The notes: a model not told the origin generated them from the letters alone. DNA of 64,000 nt from Porphyromonadaceae bacterium UBA4262 (GCA_002396085.1 DGWI01000048.1:1-64000), one strand, 5' to 3'; positions 17,288 through 26,469 are shown, numbered from the stretch's first letter. A program made the numbers and translations.

Positions 17288-19195
17288 GTGAAGACACTGC
17301 ACATCGAAGATCTGAACAAGATCCGCGAGAAAGCCCAAGCGGCTCTCGTGCTCAGAGAACAAAGCGATTCGGCGTCATCAGAACAAAGTTGTGGACTGGC
17401 CTGCGGTGCCAAGCACATGCAATTGCTGTGCTGTGGTGGCACGGGTTGCAAGGCCTCGAGCAGCCACAAGATTGTCGAGAACTTGCAGAAGGCCCTCGAA
17501 GCCAATGGGGTCGCCGACAAAGTTGAAGTCGTGACCACCGGCTGCTTTGGCTTCTGCGAGAAAGGCCCCATTGTCAAGGTCATCCCCGACAATACGTTCT
17601 ACACACAAGTCAAGCCCGAGGACGCAGAAGAAATCGTCAAGTCACACATCATCGACGGCAAGCGCGTGGAGCGACTTCTCTATGTCGACCCCAAGACCAA
17701 GCAACACGTCAGCGACAGCAAGCACATGGACTTCTATCGCAAGCAGGTGCGCATTGCTTTGCGCAACTGCGGCTTGATCGACCCCGAGAACATCGACGAG
17801 TACATCGCTCGTGACGGATATCAAGGCCTGGCTAAGTGCTTGCTCGAGCTCAAGCCCGAAGACGTGATCGACATCGTGAGCCAGTCGGGTCTGCGTGGCC
17901 GTGGCGGTGCTGGCTTCCCTGCAGGCTCGAAGTGGAAACACGCTCTGGCAGCCAAGGCCGAGAAGAAATATGTGGTTTGTAATGCTGACGAGGGCGACCC
18001 CGGTGCATTCATGGACCGCTCAATCATGGAAGGCGACCCCAACTCGGTGGTCGAGGCTATGGCCATCTGCGGCTATGCCACCGGCTCGAACTACGGTCTG
18101 ATCTACATCCGTGCCGAGTATCCGTTGGCAGTGAGCCGTCTGCGCGTAGCCATCGCCCAGGCTCGCAAATATGGCCTGCTGGGCAAGAATATCCTGGGCT
18201 CAGGATTTAACTTCGACATCGAGATTCGCTACGGTGCCGGCGCATTTGTTTGCGGTGAGGCTACCGCTCTGGTTCACTCGATGGAGGGTAAGCGTGGTGA
18301 GCCGCGCATGAAGCCACCCCACCTGACCGATCTGGGCTACATGGGCTACCCCACCAATGTAAATAATGTGGAAACCCTTGCCAATGTGCCCATCATCATG
18401 ACCAAGGGAGCCGAGTGGTTTGCATCAATCGGTACCGAGAAGTCAAAAGGCACTAAGGTGTTTGCACTGGCAGGTAAAATCAACAATGTGGGCCTGATTG
18501 AGGTCCCCATGGGCACAACCCTGCGCGAGATCATCTATGAGATTGGTGGTGGAGTTAAGGACGGCAAGAAGTTCAAAGCCGTGCAGACCGGTGGCCCCTC
18601 GGGCGGTTGTTTGACCGAGAAACACCTTGACATTCCCATCGACTATGAGAGCCTGAAAGAGGCCGGCTCGATGATGGGTTCGGGTGGTATGATTGTGATG
18701 GACGAGGACGACTGCATGGTGTCGGTCGCCAAGTTCTACCTTGACTTTACCGTTAACGAGTCGTGTGGCAAGTGTACCCCTTGCCGCATCGGCAACAAGC
18801 GCCTGTATGAGATCTTGACCCGCATCACCGAGGGCAAGGGAACCCCTGAAGACCTGGAAACGCTGAAGCGTCTGAGCGAGGTTATCAAGGAGACTTCGCT
18901 GTGCGGTCTGGGACAGTCGTCGCCCAACCCCGTGTTGTCGACACTGGCCAACTTCTACGAAGAGTATGTTGAGCACGTCAAGCAGCACAAGTGCCGTGCT
19001 AAGCAGTGCAAGGCCCTGCTGACCTATGCCGTGATGCCCGACAAGTGCAAGGGTTGTGGTGCCTGCAAGCGCGGTTGCCCTGCCAATGCCATCATGGGCG
19101 ATGTGCGCAAGCCGCATGTCATTGACCCCTACAAGTGCATCCGCTGCGGCATGTGCAAGTCGCACTGCAAGTTCAACGCCATCCACGTTTCATAA
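17288..19195 (+). CDS. hydB: [FeFe]-hydrogenase NADH/FMN subunit HydB (NuoF-like)
   Basis: The 635-aa flavoprotein would carry electrons between NAD(H) and the hydrogenase and is the size expected for HydB of trimeric bifurcating hydrogenases. Order: thioredoxin-like [2Fe-2S] domain (about 36-130; C49, C54, C86, C90), NuoF core with NADH-binding GRGGAGFPAG (204-213) and FMN-binding CNADEGDPGAF (231-241), SLBB domain, [4Fe-4S] motif CGKCTPCRIG with a downstream Cys, and a C-terminal two-cluster ferredoxin (CKGCGACKRGCP and CIRCGMCKSHC). The start is GTG, the only candidate after an in-frame TAA at 17267. It lies 18 bp before hydA. Confidence 0.93.
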   Translation: MKTLHIEDLNKIREKAQAALVLREQSDSASSEQSCGLACGAKHMQLLCCGGTGCKASSSHKIVENLQKALEANGVADKVEVVTTGCFGFCEKGPIVKVIPDNTFYTQVKPEDAEEIVKSHIIDGKRVERLLYVDPKTKQHVSDSKHMDFYRKQVRIALRNCGLIDPENIDEYIARDGYQGLAKCLLELKPEDVIDIVSQSGLRGRGGAGFPAGSKWKHALAAKAEKKYVVCNADEGDPGAFMDRSIMEGDPNSVVEAMAICGYATGSNYGLIYIRAEYPLAVSRLRVAIAQARKYGLLGKNILGSGFNFDIEIRYGAGAFVCGEATALVHSMEGKRGEPRMKPPHLTDLGYMGYPTNVNNVETLANVPIIMTKGAEWFASIGTEKSKGTKVFALAGKINNVGLIEVPMGTTLREIIYEIGGGVKDGKKFKAVQTGGPSGGCLTEKHLDIPIDYESLKEAGSMMGSGGMIVMDEDDCMVSVAKFYLDFTVNESCGKCTPCRIGNKRLYEILTRITEGKGTPEDLETLKRLSEVIKETSLCGLGQSSPNPVLSTLANFYEEYVEHVKQHKCRAKQCKALLTYAVMPDKCKGCGACKRGCPANAIMGDVRKPHVIDPYKCIRCGMCKSHCKFNAIHVS

Positions 19196-19213
19196 CCTCA
19201 CCAAGACACTACA

Positions 19214-20980
19214 ATGGAAGAAAAGATGATTACACTGACCATCGACCGCCATGTGGTCGTGGTTCCGGCAAATACTACCATCCTCGAGGCCGCCAAGACG
19301 GTGAGCGTCGAGATTCCTACCCTGTGCCACATCGACCTGGAGGGCACTTGCGTCAAGAGCAACCCAGCCTCGTGCCGCCTGTGCGTGGTTGAGGTCGAAG
19401 GACGTGGCAACCTGATGCCTGCTTGTGCCACCCAGTGCCGTCAAGGCATGGTGGTACACACCAGTTCGCCTCGCGTGCTGCGCGCACGCAAGACTGTGGC
19501 CGAACTCATCCTGAGCGACCACCCCAACGACTGTCTCACCTGCTCGAAGTGTAGCGACTGCGAGTTGCAGCGCCTGGTGCGCCGCCTCAACTGCCGCGTC
19601 ATGCCCTACAATGACGGCGAGCACAGCCTGCGCAAGAACGAGGTCACCGATGCCATCGTGCGCGACATGAACAAGTGCATCTATTGCCGCCGCTGCGAGA
19701 GCGTGTGCAATGAGGTGCAGAGCGTGGGCGCTCTGGGTGCCGTGGGACGCGGTTTCACCACGACCATTGCTCCGGCGTTCGGCAAGATGCTGGGCGAGAC
19801 CAACTGTACCTATTGCGGACAGTGCGTTGCCGTGTGCCCTGTGGGTGCACTCACCGAGCGTGACTATGCCGAGGAACTGATTCGCGACATCACCAGCCCC
19901 GACAAGATTGTCATCGCACAGACCGCTCCGGCAGTGCGTTACGCTCTGGGCGAAGAGTTCGGTCTGAAGCCAGGTGCAAGCGTCACCGGCAAGATGGTGA
20001 CCGCTCTCAAGGACATGGGCTTCGACTATGTGTTCGACACTGACTTTGGTGCCGACATGACCATCATGGAAGAGGGTGCCGAGATTCTGGATCGCCTCAA
20101 GAAGTTCCTTGCCGGCGACAAGAATGTCAAGTTGCCCATCATGACCTCATGCTGCCCGGCATGGGTTAACTTCTTCGAACATGAGTATCCCGATCTGCGT
20201 GAATATCCGTCGACAGCCAAGTCGCCGGCTCAGATGTTCGGTGCCGTAGCCAAGACCTACTGGGCCGACAAGATGGGCATTCCACGCGACAAACTGGTCG
20301 TGGTTTCGGTCATGCCTTGCCTGGCCAAGAAGTATGAGTGCAGCCGCGACGAGTTCAAGGTTAACGGCAATCCCGATGTTGACTACAGCATCACCACCCG
20401 CGAGTTGGCCGCACTGATTCGCCGCTCAAACATCAACTTTGACAGTCTGCCCGACAGCGACTACGACAAGCCTCTGGGCGAGTCGACTGGTGCTGCAGCC
20501 ATCTTCGGTACCACTGGTGGCGTGATGGAGGCTGCATTGCGCACCGTCTACGAGGAGTACATGGGCAAGCAGCTACCGCGCATCGAGTTCGACCAGGTGC
20601 GTGGTCTGGAAGGCTTCCGCGAAGCCACAATCGACCTTGACGGCTTCGAGCTGAAGGTTTGTGTGGTGCACACGCTGAGCAACGCCCGCATGGTGATGGA
20701 CAAGCTGCGTGCCGGCGAACTCAACTACCATGTGGTTGAGGTGATGGCATGCCCCGGTGGTTGCATCGGCGGTGCCGGTCAGCCCTATCACCACGGCGAC
20801 AGCAGCGTGCTGCGTGCTCGCCAGCGTGCCGCCTATGCCGAGGATGCCGGCAAGCATCTGCGCAAGAGCCACGAGAACCCCGACATTCAGAAACTCTATG
20901 CCGAGTTCTTGGGCAAACCGCTAGGCGAGAAGGCTCACCACCTGTTGCACACGCACTACTTCGACAAGACAATCCACTAA
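19214..20980 (+). CDS. hydA: [FeFe]-hydrogenase catalytic subunit HydA
   Basis: The 588-aa enzyme reduces protons or oxidises H2 at an H-cluster. Order: plant-type [2Fe-2S] domain (about 5-80), His-ligated [4Fe-4S] (H103-x3-C-x2-C-x5-C), two [4Fe-4S] clusters (CIYCRRCESVC and CTYCGQCVAVC), then the H-cluster domain with L1 TSCCPAW (311-317), L2 VMPCLAKKYEC, L3 CPGGCIGGAGQP, and the small-subunit-like C-terminus. All H-cluster cysteines are present. With HydB and HydC it should form an NAD-linked, possibly electron-bifurcating hydrogenase. The maturases HydE, HydF and HydG it needs are not in this window. Confidence 0.95.
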   Translation: MEEKMITLTIDRHVVVVPANTTILEAAKTVSVEIPTLCHIDLEGTCVKSNPASCRLCVVEVEGRGNLMPACATQCRQGMVVHTSSPRVLRARKTVAELILSDHPNDCLTCSKCSDCELQRLVRRLNCRVMPYNDGEHSLRKNEVTDAIVRDMNKCIYCRRCESVCNEVQSVGALGAVGRGFTTTIAPAFGKMLGETNCTYCGQCVAVCPVGALTERDYAEELIRDITSPDKIVIAQTAPAVRYALGEEFGLKPGASVTGKMVTALKDMGFDYVFDTDFGADMTIMEEGAEILDRLKKFLAGDKNVKLPIMTSCCPAWVNFFEHEYPDLREYPSTAKSPAQMFGAVAKTYWADKMGIPRDKLVVVSVMPCLAKKYECSRDEFKVNGNPDVDYSITTRELAALIRRSNINFDSLPDSDYDKPLGESTGAAAIFGTTGGVMEAALRTVYEEYMGKQLPRIEFDQVRGLEGFREATIDLDGFELKVCVVHTLSNARMVMDKLRAGELNYHVVEVMACPGGCIGGAGQPYHHGDSSVLRARQRAAYAEDAGKHLRKSHENPDIQKLYAEFLGKPLGEKAHHLLHTHYFDKTIH

Positions 20981-20986
20981 TCAAGT

Positions 20987-21013
20987 TTAAGGGTTAAGGG
21001 TTAGGGGTTAAGG
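20987..21013 (+). repeat. GGGTTAA telomere-like repeat between hydA and hydC
   Basis: The sequence has GGG, GGG, GGGG and GG runs separated by TTA or TTAA. It is followed by AATTCTC repeats up to the hydC start. It may simply be slippage DNA, although the G-runs could stack in the transcript. Confidence 0.6.
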
Positions 21014-21072
21014 TTTTATTCTACCCTGCCCCTTCAAACTCGCAATTCTCAATTCTCAATTTGAATAAAGAT

Positions 21073-21561
21073 ATGGCAAAAGAAATAAAATTGGCCTGCA
21101 ACGTGATTGAGCAGGTTGAAGCCATCTGCGACAAGTATGGCAACCAACCCGGCGAACTGATCAATGTCTTGCATGAGGCACAGTCGCTGCATGGCTATCT
21201 GCCCGAAGAGATGCAGCGCATCATCGCACGCAAGTTGCATATCCCCGTGTCCAAGGTCTATGGCGTGGTCACGTTCTACTCGTTCTTCACCATGACCCCC
21301 AAGGGCAAACACCCCATTTCGGTGTGCTTGGGAACCGCATGCTATGTGCGCGGTTCAGAGGGTCTTCTCGAGGAAATCAAGCGTGTGCTTAACATCGAGG
21401 TGGGCGAGACGACCCCCGATGGCAAGTTCTCGCTCGACTGCCTGCGTTGCGTGGGTGCCTGTGGCCTGGCTCCGGTGGTAACCATCGGTGACAAGGTCTA
21501 TGGCCGCCTGCAGCCCAAGGACATCAAAAAGATTCTTGACGAGGTCGCCGCCAACGATTAA
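21073..21561 (+). CDS. hydC: [FeFe]-hydrogenase NuoE-like subunit HydC
   Basis: The 162-aa protein has an N-terminal helical part followed by a thioredoxin-like fold holding one [2Fe-2S] cluster: CLGTAC (C-x4-C) and CLRCVGAC (C-x3-C). The size and motifs match HydC of trimeric hydrogenases and NuoE of complex I. It passes electrons within the HydABC complex. The ATG at 21073 was chosen over an in-frame TTG at 21061. It lies 92 bp after hydA. Confidence 0.93.
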   Translation: MAKEIKLACNVIEQVEAICDKYGNQPGELINVLHEAQSLHGYLPEEMQRIIARKLHIPVSKVYGVVTFYSFFTMTPKGKHPISVCLGTACYVRGSEGLLEEIKRVLNIEVGETTPDGKFSLDCLRCVGACGLAPVVTIGDKVYGRLQPKDIKKILDEVAAND

Positions 21562-21587
21562 TATCATATCGCGCTACGACAGTCATT

Positions 21588-21622
21588 GATGACCCTCAAG
21601 GCCACAAGCCTTGTGGGTCATC
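21588..21622 (+). terminator. Hairpin between hydC and the second hydrogenase
   Basis: GATGACCC (21588-21595) and GGGTCATC (21615-21622) enclose a second stem, AAGGC with GCCTT, giving a long stable hairpin. The tail (TTGTCATTATTTG) is T-rich but broken. It probably ends or attenuates the hydBAC transcript. Confidence 0.65.
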
Positions 21623-21646
21623 TTGTCATTATTTGTCTGGGCAAAT

Positions 21647-21678
21647 GTTGCCAGAGTGGGCAAAAATCACTAATTTTG
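21647..21678 (+). promoter_or_regulatory. Promoter of the second hydrogenase gene
   Basis: GTTG (21647-21650), 20 bp, TAATTTTG (21671-21678). Together with the upstream hairpin this suggests separate transcription from hydBAC. Confidence 0.6.
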
Positions 21679-21707
21679 CAACATTTAAAACCTAAAAACG
21701 AACCTCG

Positions 21708-23510
21708 ATGAACCAACAGTCTCAACCACAACCCTCTGACCAGAACAGCACCCAAGCACACAACACGACCATCAAATATGGCTTGATGGCCAATGACCAT
21801 GTGCAGATCGTGTGTTGCTCGGGCAAATCGTGCCGCCAACACCAGAGCGAGGAAATCATCGAAAGTTTCAAGATGATGCTGCATGCCCACGGCGTTGACG
21901 ACATGGTCGATGTAGTGACCGCAGGATGCTTGGGATTCTGCGCCAAAGGCCCCATCGTGCGCATTCTTCCCGAGAATGTGACCTATACCCAAGTCCGGCT
22001 CGAAGATGTGAATGTCATCGTAGAGAAGCATGTAGTGCGCGGCGAACTGGTCACCGAATTGTCATACGCCGATGTCACAGCTCACCACATTGAGGTTGAG
22101 TCACAGCACTGGAGCTCGTTCAAGCGCCCGGTGTCGCTCGACTCGATGCTGCACAACTACATCTATGAGATTGGTGGCAAGCGATTCCTTAACGTGCTGT
22201 CCTATGCCATCGACCCCGAGAAGTGCCGTGGCTGCACAGCCTGTAAGCGCAATTGTCCGGTCAATGCCATCATGGGCACGGTCAAGCAGCCACACGCCAT
22301 CAACCCCTATAAGTGCACCTGCTGCGGCAAGTGCAAGATGCGCTGCAAGTTCGGTGCCATCGATGGTCCCATCGGTGTGCTCGACGAGCGCAACTCGGTC
22401 AACGATGTGCTGACCGACCTCCAAGACACCGACAAACTTGTTGTCGCCCAGACCGCACCGGCCGTGCGCTATGCACTGGGCGAGGAGTTCGGCATGGAGC
22501 CTGGCACAGTGGTGACGGGAAAAATGATTACAGCCCTGCGCATGCTTGGCTTTGACTATGTGTTCGACACCGACTTTGGGGCCGACTTCACCATCATGGA
22601 AGAGGCCGCCGAACTGATAGAACGTCTGGAGCGCTACATCGCCGGTGACAAGAGCGTAAAGTTGCCCATGACCACCTCGTGTTGCCCCGCATGGGTCAAC
22701 TTCTTCGAGAACGACTACCCTGACCTGCGCGAGTATCCATCGACCTGCAAGTCACCAGCACAAATGTTTGGCACTATCGCCAAGAGTTATTGGGCCGAAG
22801 AGATTGACATTCCGCGCGAGAACATTTCGGTCATTTCGGTCATGCCGTGTTTGGCCAAGAAATATGAATGTGCCCGTGACGAGTTTATCTACGACGGTGT
22901 GCCCGATGTTGACTGCAGCATCACCACACTCGAACTGGCCGAGATGATTAAGGCTCGCGGCATCGACTTTGCCTCGCTCGAGGACGGTGAGTTTGACCAA
23001 CCATTGGGCGATGCCACCGGTGCTGCCACCATCTTCGGCACCACAGGTGGTGTGACCGAAGCCGTGCTGCGCACCGTCTATGAGAAATTTACCGGCAAGC
23101 CCCTGCCAGCCATCGAGTTCACTGCGGTGCGTGGCATGGACGGCATCCGCGAAGCCACCATCGACCTCAATGGCTTTGAACTCAAGATTTGCGTGGCCCA
23201 CACGCTGAGCAATGCCCGCATCCTCATGGACAAACTACGCGCAGGCGAACTGGAATATCACATGATAGAAGTGATGTCGTGCCCGGGCGGCTGCATCGGC
23301 GGCACAGGACAACCCTATCACGAGGGCAACATCGGTGTGCTCGAAGCGCGCCAGCGAGCCATGTACAACGACGACACACGCCACCAGGTGCGCAAGAGCC
23401 ACGAGAGCCCTGCCGTGCAGCGCGTCTACGACGAGTTCCTGGGCAAGCCCGGTGGCAAGCGGGCGCACAAGTTGTTGCACACCCGCTTCCGCGACAAGTC
23501 CATCCTCTAA
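21708..23510 (+). CDS. [FeFe] hydrogenase with HydB-like iron-sulfur ends
   Basis: The 600-aa protein starts with a thioredoxin-like [2Fe-2S] domain (about 30-130: CCSGKSC, CLGFC), then a two-[4Fe-4S] ferredoxin (C173, C176, C179, C183; C203, C206, C209, C213), then a complete H-cluster domain (TSCCPAW 323-329, VMPCLAKKYEC, SCPGGCIGGTGQP) and the small-subunit end. The first two parts match the two ends of HydB next door (shared CP-NAIMG and INPYKC/IDPYKC phrases), while the catalytic part matches HydA. The NADH/FMN domain of HydB and the HydA [2Fe-2S] domain are missing. It may take electrons from ferredoxin or another carrier, or act as a sensor; neither is shown. It has its own promoter. 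Confidence 0.9.
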   Translation: MNQQSQPQPSDQNSTQAHNTTIKYGLMANDHVQIVCCSGKSCRQHQSEEIIESFKMMLHAHGVDDMVDVVTAGCLGFCAKGPIVRILPENVTYTQVRLEDVNVIVEKHVVRGELVTELSYADVTAHHIEVESQHWSSFKRPVSLDSMLHNYIYEIGGKRFLNVLSYAIDPEKCRGCTACKRNCPVNAIMGTVKQPHAINPYKCTCCGKCKMRCKFGAIDGPIGVLDERNSVNDVLTDLQDTDKLVVAQTAPAVRYALGEEFGMEPGTVVTGKMITALRMLGFDYVFDTDFGADFTIMEEAAELIERLERYIAGDKSVKLPMTTSCCPAWVNFFENDYPDLREYPSTCKSPAQMFGTIAKSYWAEEIDIPRENISVISVMPCLAKKYECARDEFIYDGVPDVDCSITTLELAEMIKARGIDFASLEDGEFDQPLGDATGAATIFGTTGGVTEAVLRTVYEKFTGKPLPAIEFTAVRGMDGIREATIDLNGFELKICVAHTLSNARILMDKLRAGELEYHMIEVMSCPGGCIGGTGQPYHEGNIGVLEARQRAMYNDDTRHQVRKSHESPAVQRVYDEFLGKPGGKRAHKLLHTRFRDKSIL

Positions 23511-23547
23511 CTCGGTACTTTGTGCACCTAGAGAACTAAACAAAGCG

Positions 23548-23578
23548 GCGGTGCGTCCTGACTGTGGGGGCGCACCGC
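23548..23578. terminator. Hairpin between convergent genes
   Basis: GCGGTGCG (23548-23555) pairs with CGCACCGC (23571-23578). It has no T tract on either side. It lies between the convergent hydrogenase and flotillin genes and could slow polymerase from both. Confidence 0.45.
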
Positions 23579-23612
23579 TGCTGTGTGTGTGGGAAGTAAT
23601 GTGTGTAGTTCG

Positions 23613-25097
23613 TTACTTTGTGGGCTCAGCAGGGGGGTCTTTGGGGCCTTCGTGCTTGCGGACGATGCTCGCCAGGTCCACGCCGACTGCGCTCTTGACC
23701 GTATCGTTGACTTGGGCCAACACCACAGGCAGAGTGCCAGTAATTGACCCGATGCCAGTACCCTGATCGCCGCCCGTGCTGTAGATGTTCACCCCCTGGA
23801 TGGTCGACACCTGCTCGGCGATGTTGCGCGTGATCTCGGGCAACTTCTCGATGACCATCTGGGCCACAGCAGCGTCGTTATACTTCTTGAACGCCTCGGC
23901 TTTCTTCTCCATGGCCTGAGCCTCGGCCTCGCCCTTCTTCTGCACAGCATAGGCTTCGGCCTCGCCTCGGGCTTTGATACCCTCGGCCTCCTGCATCATG
24001 GCAAACTTCTGCGCCTCGGCCTTGGCGCGTATGGCCTCAGCCTCCTGCTCTGCTTCATAGCGCTGTGCCTCGGCCTCACGCTTGCGCTTCTCCAGATCAG
24101 CTTCAGCATTTTTCTGCACCTGGAATTTTTCGGCTTCGGCCTGGATTTGCACCGAGTAGCGGTCGGCATCGGCCTGCTTGTTGACCTCGGCCAGCAGCTG
24201 GTTCTCTTTGATCTTGATCTGTTCAGTGGTCAGGTCTTGCTCCTTGCGAGTGCGCGCAATCTGAGCCTCGACCTCCTTCTCGTTGAGCACCTTCTGCTGC
24301 TCTTGTTCCTGGATGCGGTAGGCTGCATCGGCCTGTGCTTGCCGCGTGTCGGCCTCTTGCTTGAGATCGGCTCGCCTGATGGTCAACTCGTTCTGCCGCT
24401 CGGCGATAGCCGTCTGCGAGGCCACAGTGGCATCGTTGGCCAGCTTCTCGTTCTCGGCCTTGGCCTGGGCGATGTCCTTCTCGGCCTGTGCCTTGGTGAT
24501 GGCGGCATTCTTGCGGATGGTCCATGTGTTGTCGGCACCCAGGTTCTCAATCAAGCCCAACTCGTCGGTGATGTTCTGCACGTTGAAAGCCAGAATCGAG
24601 ATGCCCAGTTTGGCCATGTCGGGGGCAGCCTTGTCCATCACCTGGTTACTAAACCCATCGCGGTCCACGTTCAGTTCCTTCAGTCCTTGACTACCAATCA
24701 ACTCACGCAGATTGCCCTGCAAGGTGTCTTGCAACTGTGCCGAGATAGTGGCTGCATCCATGTTCAGGAAGTTTCGGGCTGCCAGACGCACACCCTCGGG
24801 GGTCGGGGTGACCGCAACCTTGGCCACAGCATCGACGTTGACGTTGATAAAGTCGTTGGTGGGCACACTGCGCTCGGTGCGGATGTCGACCGTCAACTGC
24901 CCCAGATAGACCTTATCCAGACGCTCAAAGATGGGAATCTTCACCCCGCCGGCACCGATGAGGATGCGTGGCTCACGCTTGATACCCGAAATCACGTAGG
25001 CCGTGCTGGGCGGTGCCTTGACATAACAGGTGAACAACACGACTAACAGTAGCACGATGATTGCGGCGGCTACTAAACCTATTTCAAACAGTCCCAT
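23613..25097 (-). CDS. Flotillin-like SPFH-domain protein
   Basis: The 494-aa protein has one N-terminal membrane helix (about 5-28), an SPFH/band-7 domain (about 30-210), a long Ala/Glu/Lys coiled coil (about 210-420; EAEA and AEAQ repeats) and a Gly/Thr-containing C-terminus. This matches bacterial flotillins (FloT/YqiK type), which organise membrane microdomains. No NfeD partner gene is adjacent. It appears monocistronic. Confidence 0.92.
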   Translation of the reverse strand: MGLFEIGLVAAAIIVLLLVVLFTCYVKAPPSTAYVISGIKREPRILIGAGGVKIPIFERLDKVYLGQLTVDIRTERSVPTNDFINVNVDAVAKVAVTPTPEGVRLAARNFLNMDAATISAQLQDTLQGNLRELIGSQGLKELNVDRDGFSNQVMDKAAPDMAKLGISILAFNVQNITDELGLIENLGADNTWTIRKNAAITKAQAEKDIAQAKAENEKLANDATVASQTAIAERQNELTIRRADLKQEADTRQAQADAAYRIQEQEQQKVLNEKEVEAQIARTRKEQDLTTEQIKIKENQLLAEVNKQADADRYSVQIQAEAEKFQVQKNAEADLEKRKREAEAQRYEAEQEAEAIRAKAEAQKFAMMQEAEGIKARGEAEAYAVQKKGEAEAQAMEKKAEAFKKYNDAAVAQMVIEKLPEITRNIAEQVSTIQGVNIYSTGGDQGTGIGSITGTLPVVLAQVNDTVKSAVGVDLASIVRKHEGPKDPPAEPTK

Positions 25098-25172
25098 AAA
25101 GAATGTATTTAAAAGTTGTGGTTTTTATATCAACATCATGCAAAAACCATGCCATTTGTGCTAAAGTTTAAA

Positions 25173-25204
25173 CAAAAAGCGGGGTTTCCCAATTGGGGAA
25201 CCCC
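25173..25204 (-). terminator. Rho-independent terminator
   Basis: GGGGTTTCCC (25181-25190) pairs with GGGGAACCCC (25195-25204) over 10 bp with one mismatch. On the minus strand it is followed by GCTTTTTGT. It ends the 25236-26336 gene. Confidence 0.8.
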
Positions 25205-25235
25205 ACTGCATGTGATGTATCGTTGGTCGTGACGA

Positions 25236-26336
25236 TTACTTGATGACCTTTGCCGTGCTAGTGGTGCCGTCGGCATATCGTGTGACCACGATGTTCACAC
25301 CGTCAAAGGGCTTGCTGCTGGTCTGGCCTGCCAGGTTGACATAGTTGACACTAGTCACTGTCTTGCTCGTCAGCGTGGTGTCAACGGCAGTGGCAGCATC
25401 GAGCGGCTCGTCAAGGGTGATGACGCACTCATACATGGGGGCGCCTATGGTGTACTGCACATTGTAGAACATGGGGTTGTCGATGCGCATCACGGCGCAG
25501 TCCTTGAAGGTGATGGTCTTCATGTCGTCGGCAATGGTACCCACAACAGGGTTGGTGAGGCCTTCTTGCTCCTCGAGATAGAGGTTGGCGGGGATGGCAC
25601 CCAGCGTGTACTCGCTTGCATTGTTCTTGTAGACCTTCTGGCCAGCAGGGAATGTCACAGTCTTGGCATCGAGGTCGATGTCAAAGGTGGCGACAGGCTT
25701 CACTTCGTTGAAGTTGGCAATCATGAGCTGGCCATTGATTTGCTCGGCATAAGCCATCTTGTTGCTCTCGCCCATGGGCAACTTCTCCCAGCCCAGGAAA
25801 TCCCAGTCATCGTTGACCTTAACATCCCACAAGCCTAATTGAGTGGTAGCATTGGGGGTAACGATGGTTGTGGTGATGCCCTCGTCAAACTTGGCACCCT
25901 TGTTCTCGCTGAACGACTGGTTGACAGTGATGATGTTCCAGGGGTCGAGCGTGAGTTTGCCATTCTCAAACTTGCCGGTGAGGCTGGTCGAGTACAGGTC
26001 CATCGGGCTCTTGTCGGCATCGGCTGCAGGCACAATCATGTAATAGACCATCTCATAGGTGTCGTAGTCATAGTCTCCACCCAGAGTTTGCACGGCTACC
26101 TTGACATTGCCCTCATCATCAACGCCAAAGAGCAAATTGGTGTCGTTGTAGAAGTTCTGGATTGCCATTGTCCCGGCATTGCTGCTCTCGTTGATTTGCG
26201 TCATTCCGCCAGTTCGCACGGCGATACCATTCATCTGGTCGATGCGCAGTGTCATTCCTGCAAAGTCATCGGCTATCACTGCATTTGCTGCCATGGTCAT
26301 AACGGCCACAGCGATTGTGAGTAACGTTTTCTTCAT
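25236..26336 (-). CDS. Secreted protein with T9SS-like tail
   Basis: The 366-aa protein has a signal peptide (about 1-20) and a beta-rich body with repeated strand pairs (…VTFPAGQKVYKN…, …GTIADDMKTITFKDCAV…). These resemble the repeats in the 15401-16975 protein. The tail TSVNYVNLAGQ…FDGVNIVVTRY…KVIK is close to that of the 287-970 protein. The function is unknown; it is probably a surface-exposed binding protein. CAAAGATA at 26389-26396 (TATCTTTG on the minus strand) is a likely -7 box. Confidence 0.75.
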   Translation of the reverse strand: MKKTLLTIAVAVMTMAANAVIADDFAGMTLRIDQMNGIAVRTGGMTQINESSNAGTMAIQNFYNDTNLLFGVDDEGNVKVAVQTLGGDYDYDTYEMVYYMIVPAADADKSPMDLYSTSLTGKFENGKLTLDPWNIITVNQSFSENKGAKFDEGITTTIVTPNATTQLGLWDVKVNDDWDFLGWEKLPMGESNKMAYAEQINGQLMIANFNEVKPVATFDIDLDAKTVTFPAGQKVYKNNASEYTLGAIPANLYLEEQEGLTNPVVGTIADDMKTITFKDCAVMRIDNPMFYNVQYTIGAPMYECVITLDEPLDAATAVDTTLTSKTVTSVNYVNLAGQTSSKPFDGVNIVVTRYADGTTSTAKVIK

Positions 26337-26469
26337 TGTTTAAATCGTTTTTTAAGTTAACTATTGAGGTAATCAGTTTTTGGAGCTGCAAAGATAACAC
26401 TTTTTGTCGACGAATCACATCTTTTACTTTAGGATTCTGCTTTTTTACCGTCATTTCCACGCCCACAGA

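Noticed and set aside
20144..20164. TSCCPAW in place of TSCCPGW in the hydrogenase L1 motif
   Set aside because: Alanine at this position is a known natural variant among [FeFe] hydrogenases, and both enzymes here share it.
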